Assembly: GCA_029858545.1 (NCBI GenBank)
Contig: JAOUFA010000204.1
Location: 1 to 6,688 of the forward strand
DNA: 6,688 nt
Source: Betaproteobacteria bacterium
GTDB lineage: Bacteria > Pseudomonadota > Gammaproteobacteria > Burkholderiales > SG8-39
Direction of reading: 5' to 3'
This document shows, in pieces, positions 5,945-6,688 of the stretch (position 1 is its first letter; every line of letters begins with the position of its first letter). The notes beneath the pieces were generated by a model that did not search any database, was not told where the DNA came from, and saw only the letters and a program-made list of their open reading frames with translations. A program made the position numbers and the translations under genes.

Positions 5945-6688
5945 CTACTTGATCGGCGCGAGAAACTGCTCGAGCGCGCGATTGAAAGCGAGCGGTTGCT
6001 CCATGTTCGACAGGTGCGCGGCCTCGGGCAGCACCACCAGCGTCGAGCCCGGCGCGTTGGCGTGGATCTCGCGCGCCATCGCGGGCGGCGTGGCGGCATC
6101 CTGCTCGCCGACGATGACGAGCATCGGGCAGGCGATTTCCTTGAGCCGCGCGGTCACGCCGATTCCGGAAATCGCGTGACAGCAGCCGATGTAGCCGTCG
6201 ACCGGCGTCGAGGCGATCAGTGCGCCGACGCGCTCGATCACTTCGGGCCGCGACTTCCGGAACGGCTCGGTGAACCAGCGCTCGAGGGTCGGTCGCACGA
6301 TCGGCTCCATTCCCTGGCTGCGCGCGGCGCGGATGCGTCCGGCCCACATTTCGGCCGCCTCGGCGGGGTAGCGGCTGGTGGTGTCGGCGAGCGTCAGGCT
6401 CGCGAACACACCGGGAAAGCGGAGCGCGAAGGTCTGGCCGATCATGCCGCCCATCGACAGTCCGACGAAATGCGTGCGCGCGATGCCCAGGTGAGCGAAC
6501 AGTCCGTGCAGGTCGTCGGCCAGTCCCTTCAGCGTATACGAACCGGCCGGCGCGGAACTCTGGCCGTGGCCGCGCGTATCGAGCGCGAGCACCCGGTAGC
6601 GATCCTTGAACGCCGCGATCTGATCGTCCCACATGCGCACGTTGCACGCGAGCGAATGGCTGAGCGTGAGCCAGGGCGCGTCTTCCGG
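5945..6688 (-). CDS. Alpha/beta-fold hydrolase, 3-oxoadipate enol-lactonase (PcaD)-like, 5' end outside window
   Basis: This is a cytosolic serine hydrolase of about 265 residues in full; 247 codons are visible and the frame runs off the window edge. The first visible part, APWLTLSHSLACN, holds the HSL oxyanion-hole turn, so only about 15-20 residues should be missing; GTG/ATG codons near 6640 and 6634 are internal. Numbering from the edge, the nucleophile is Ser78 in GLSMGG, the acid is Asp197 in VGEQDAATPP, and the base is His225 in EAAHLSNMEQP, giving a complete triad. DTRGHGQSSAP is also standard. The best family match is the enol-lactonase/non-heme haloperoxidase branch, where PcaD opens 3-oxoadipate enol-lactone in aromatic catabolism. 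No other beta-ketoadipate gene is in view, so the exact substrate, and hence the name pcaD, is not assigned. An MFS gene follows 15 bases later. Confidence 0.93.
   Translation of the reverse strand, partial: PEDAPWLTLSHSLACNVRMWDDQIAAFKDRYRVLALDTRGHGQSSAPAGSYTLKGLADDLHGLFAHLGIARTHFVGLSMGGMIGQTFALRFPGVFASLTLADTTSRYPAEAAEMWAGRIRAARSQGMEPIVRPTLERWFTEPFRKSRPEVIERVGALIASTPVDGYIGCCHAISGIGVTARLKEIACPMLVIVGEQDAATPPAMAREIHANAPGSTLVVLPEAAHLSNMEQPLAFNRALEQFLAPIK

Overview
The window is bacterial, very GC-rich and densely coded. The protein types (COG2130 reductase, periplasmic c-type cytochrome, PcaD-like hydrolase, MFS porter) and strong G/C third-position bias suggest a proteobacterium. A beta- or gammaproteobacterium is most likely, but no gene fixes the genus. 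No RNA genes, insertion sequences, CRISPR arrays or phage genes were found.

Layout: (1) 1-253 is an unassigned leader with no recognisable gene. (2) 254-1300 (+) encodes a medium-chain NADP-dependent oxidoreductase of the CurA/leukotriene B4 dehydrogenase type. (3) 1301-1526 is a spacer that turns AT-richer near 1423-1460. (4) 1527-2492 (+) is a two-gene operon: an exported mono-heme cytochrome c followed by a small four-helix membrane protein. (5) Facing it across a 29-base gap, 4341-2522 (-) is a translationally coupled pair. It encodes a small PPOX-like (pyridoxamine-phosphate-oxidase fold) split-barrel protein and a 444-residue protein that joins a PPOX-like barrel, a GAF domain and a probable winged-helix C-terminus. 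(6) 4342-4708 is non-coding and holds a plausible sigma70-type promoter for that pair plus two inverted repeats. (7) 6688-4709 (-) is an operon of an alpha/beta hydrolase (5' end outside the window) and a 12-helix MFS transporter.

How the genes may work together: the outer genes look like ordinary catabolism and transport. The central block (about 1423-4490) is the more unusual part. A periplasmic electron carrier with a membrane partner converges on two putative flavin-fold proteins, one of them built like a ligand- or redox-responsive regulator. A link in which the GAF protein senses a cofactor or redox state and affects the cytochrome unit is an inference from proximity only.
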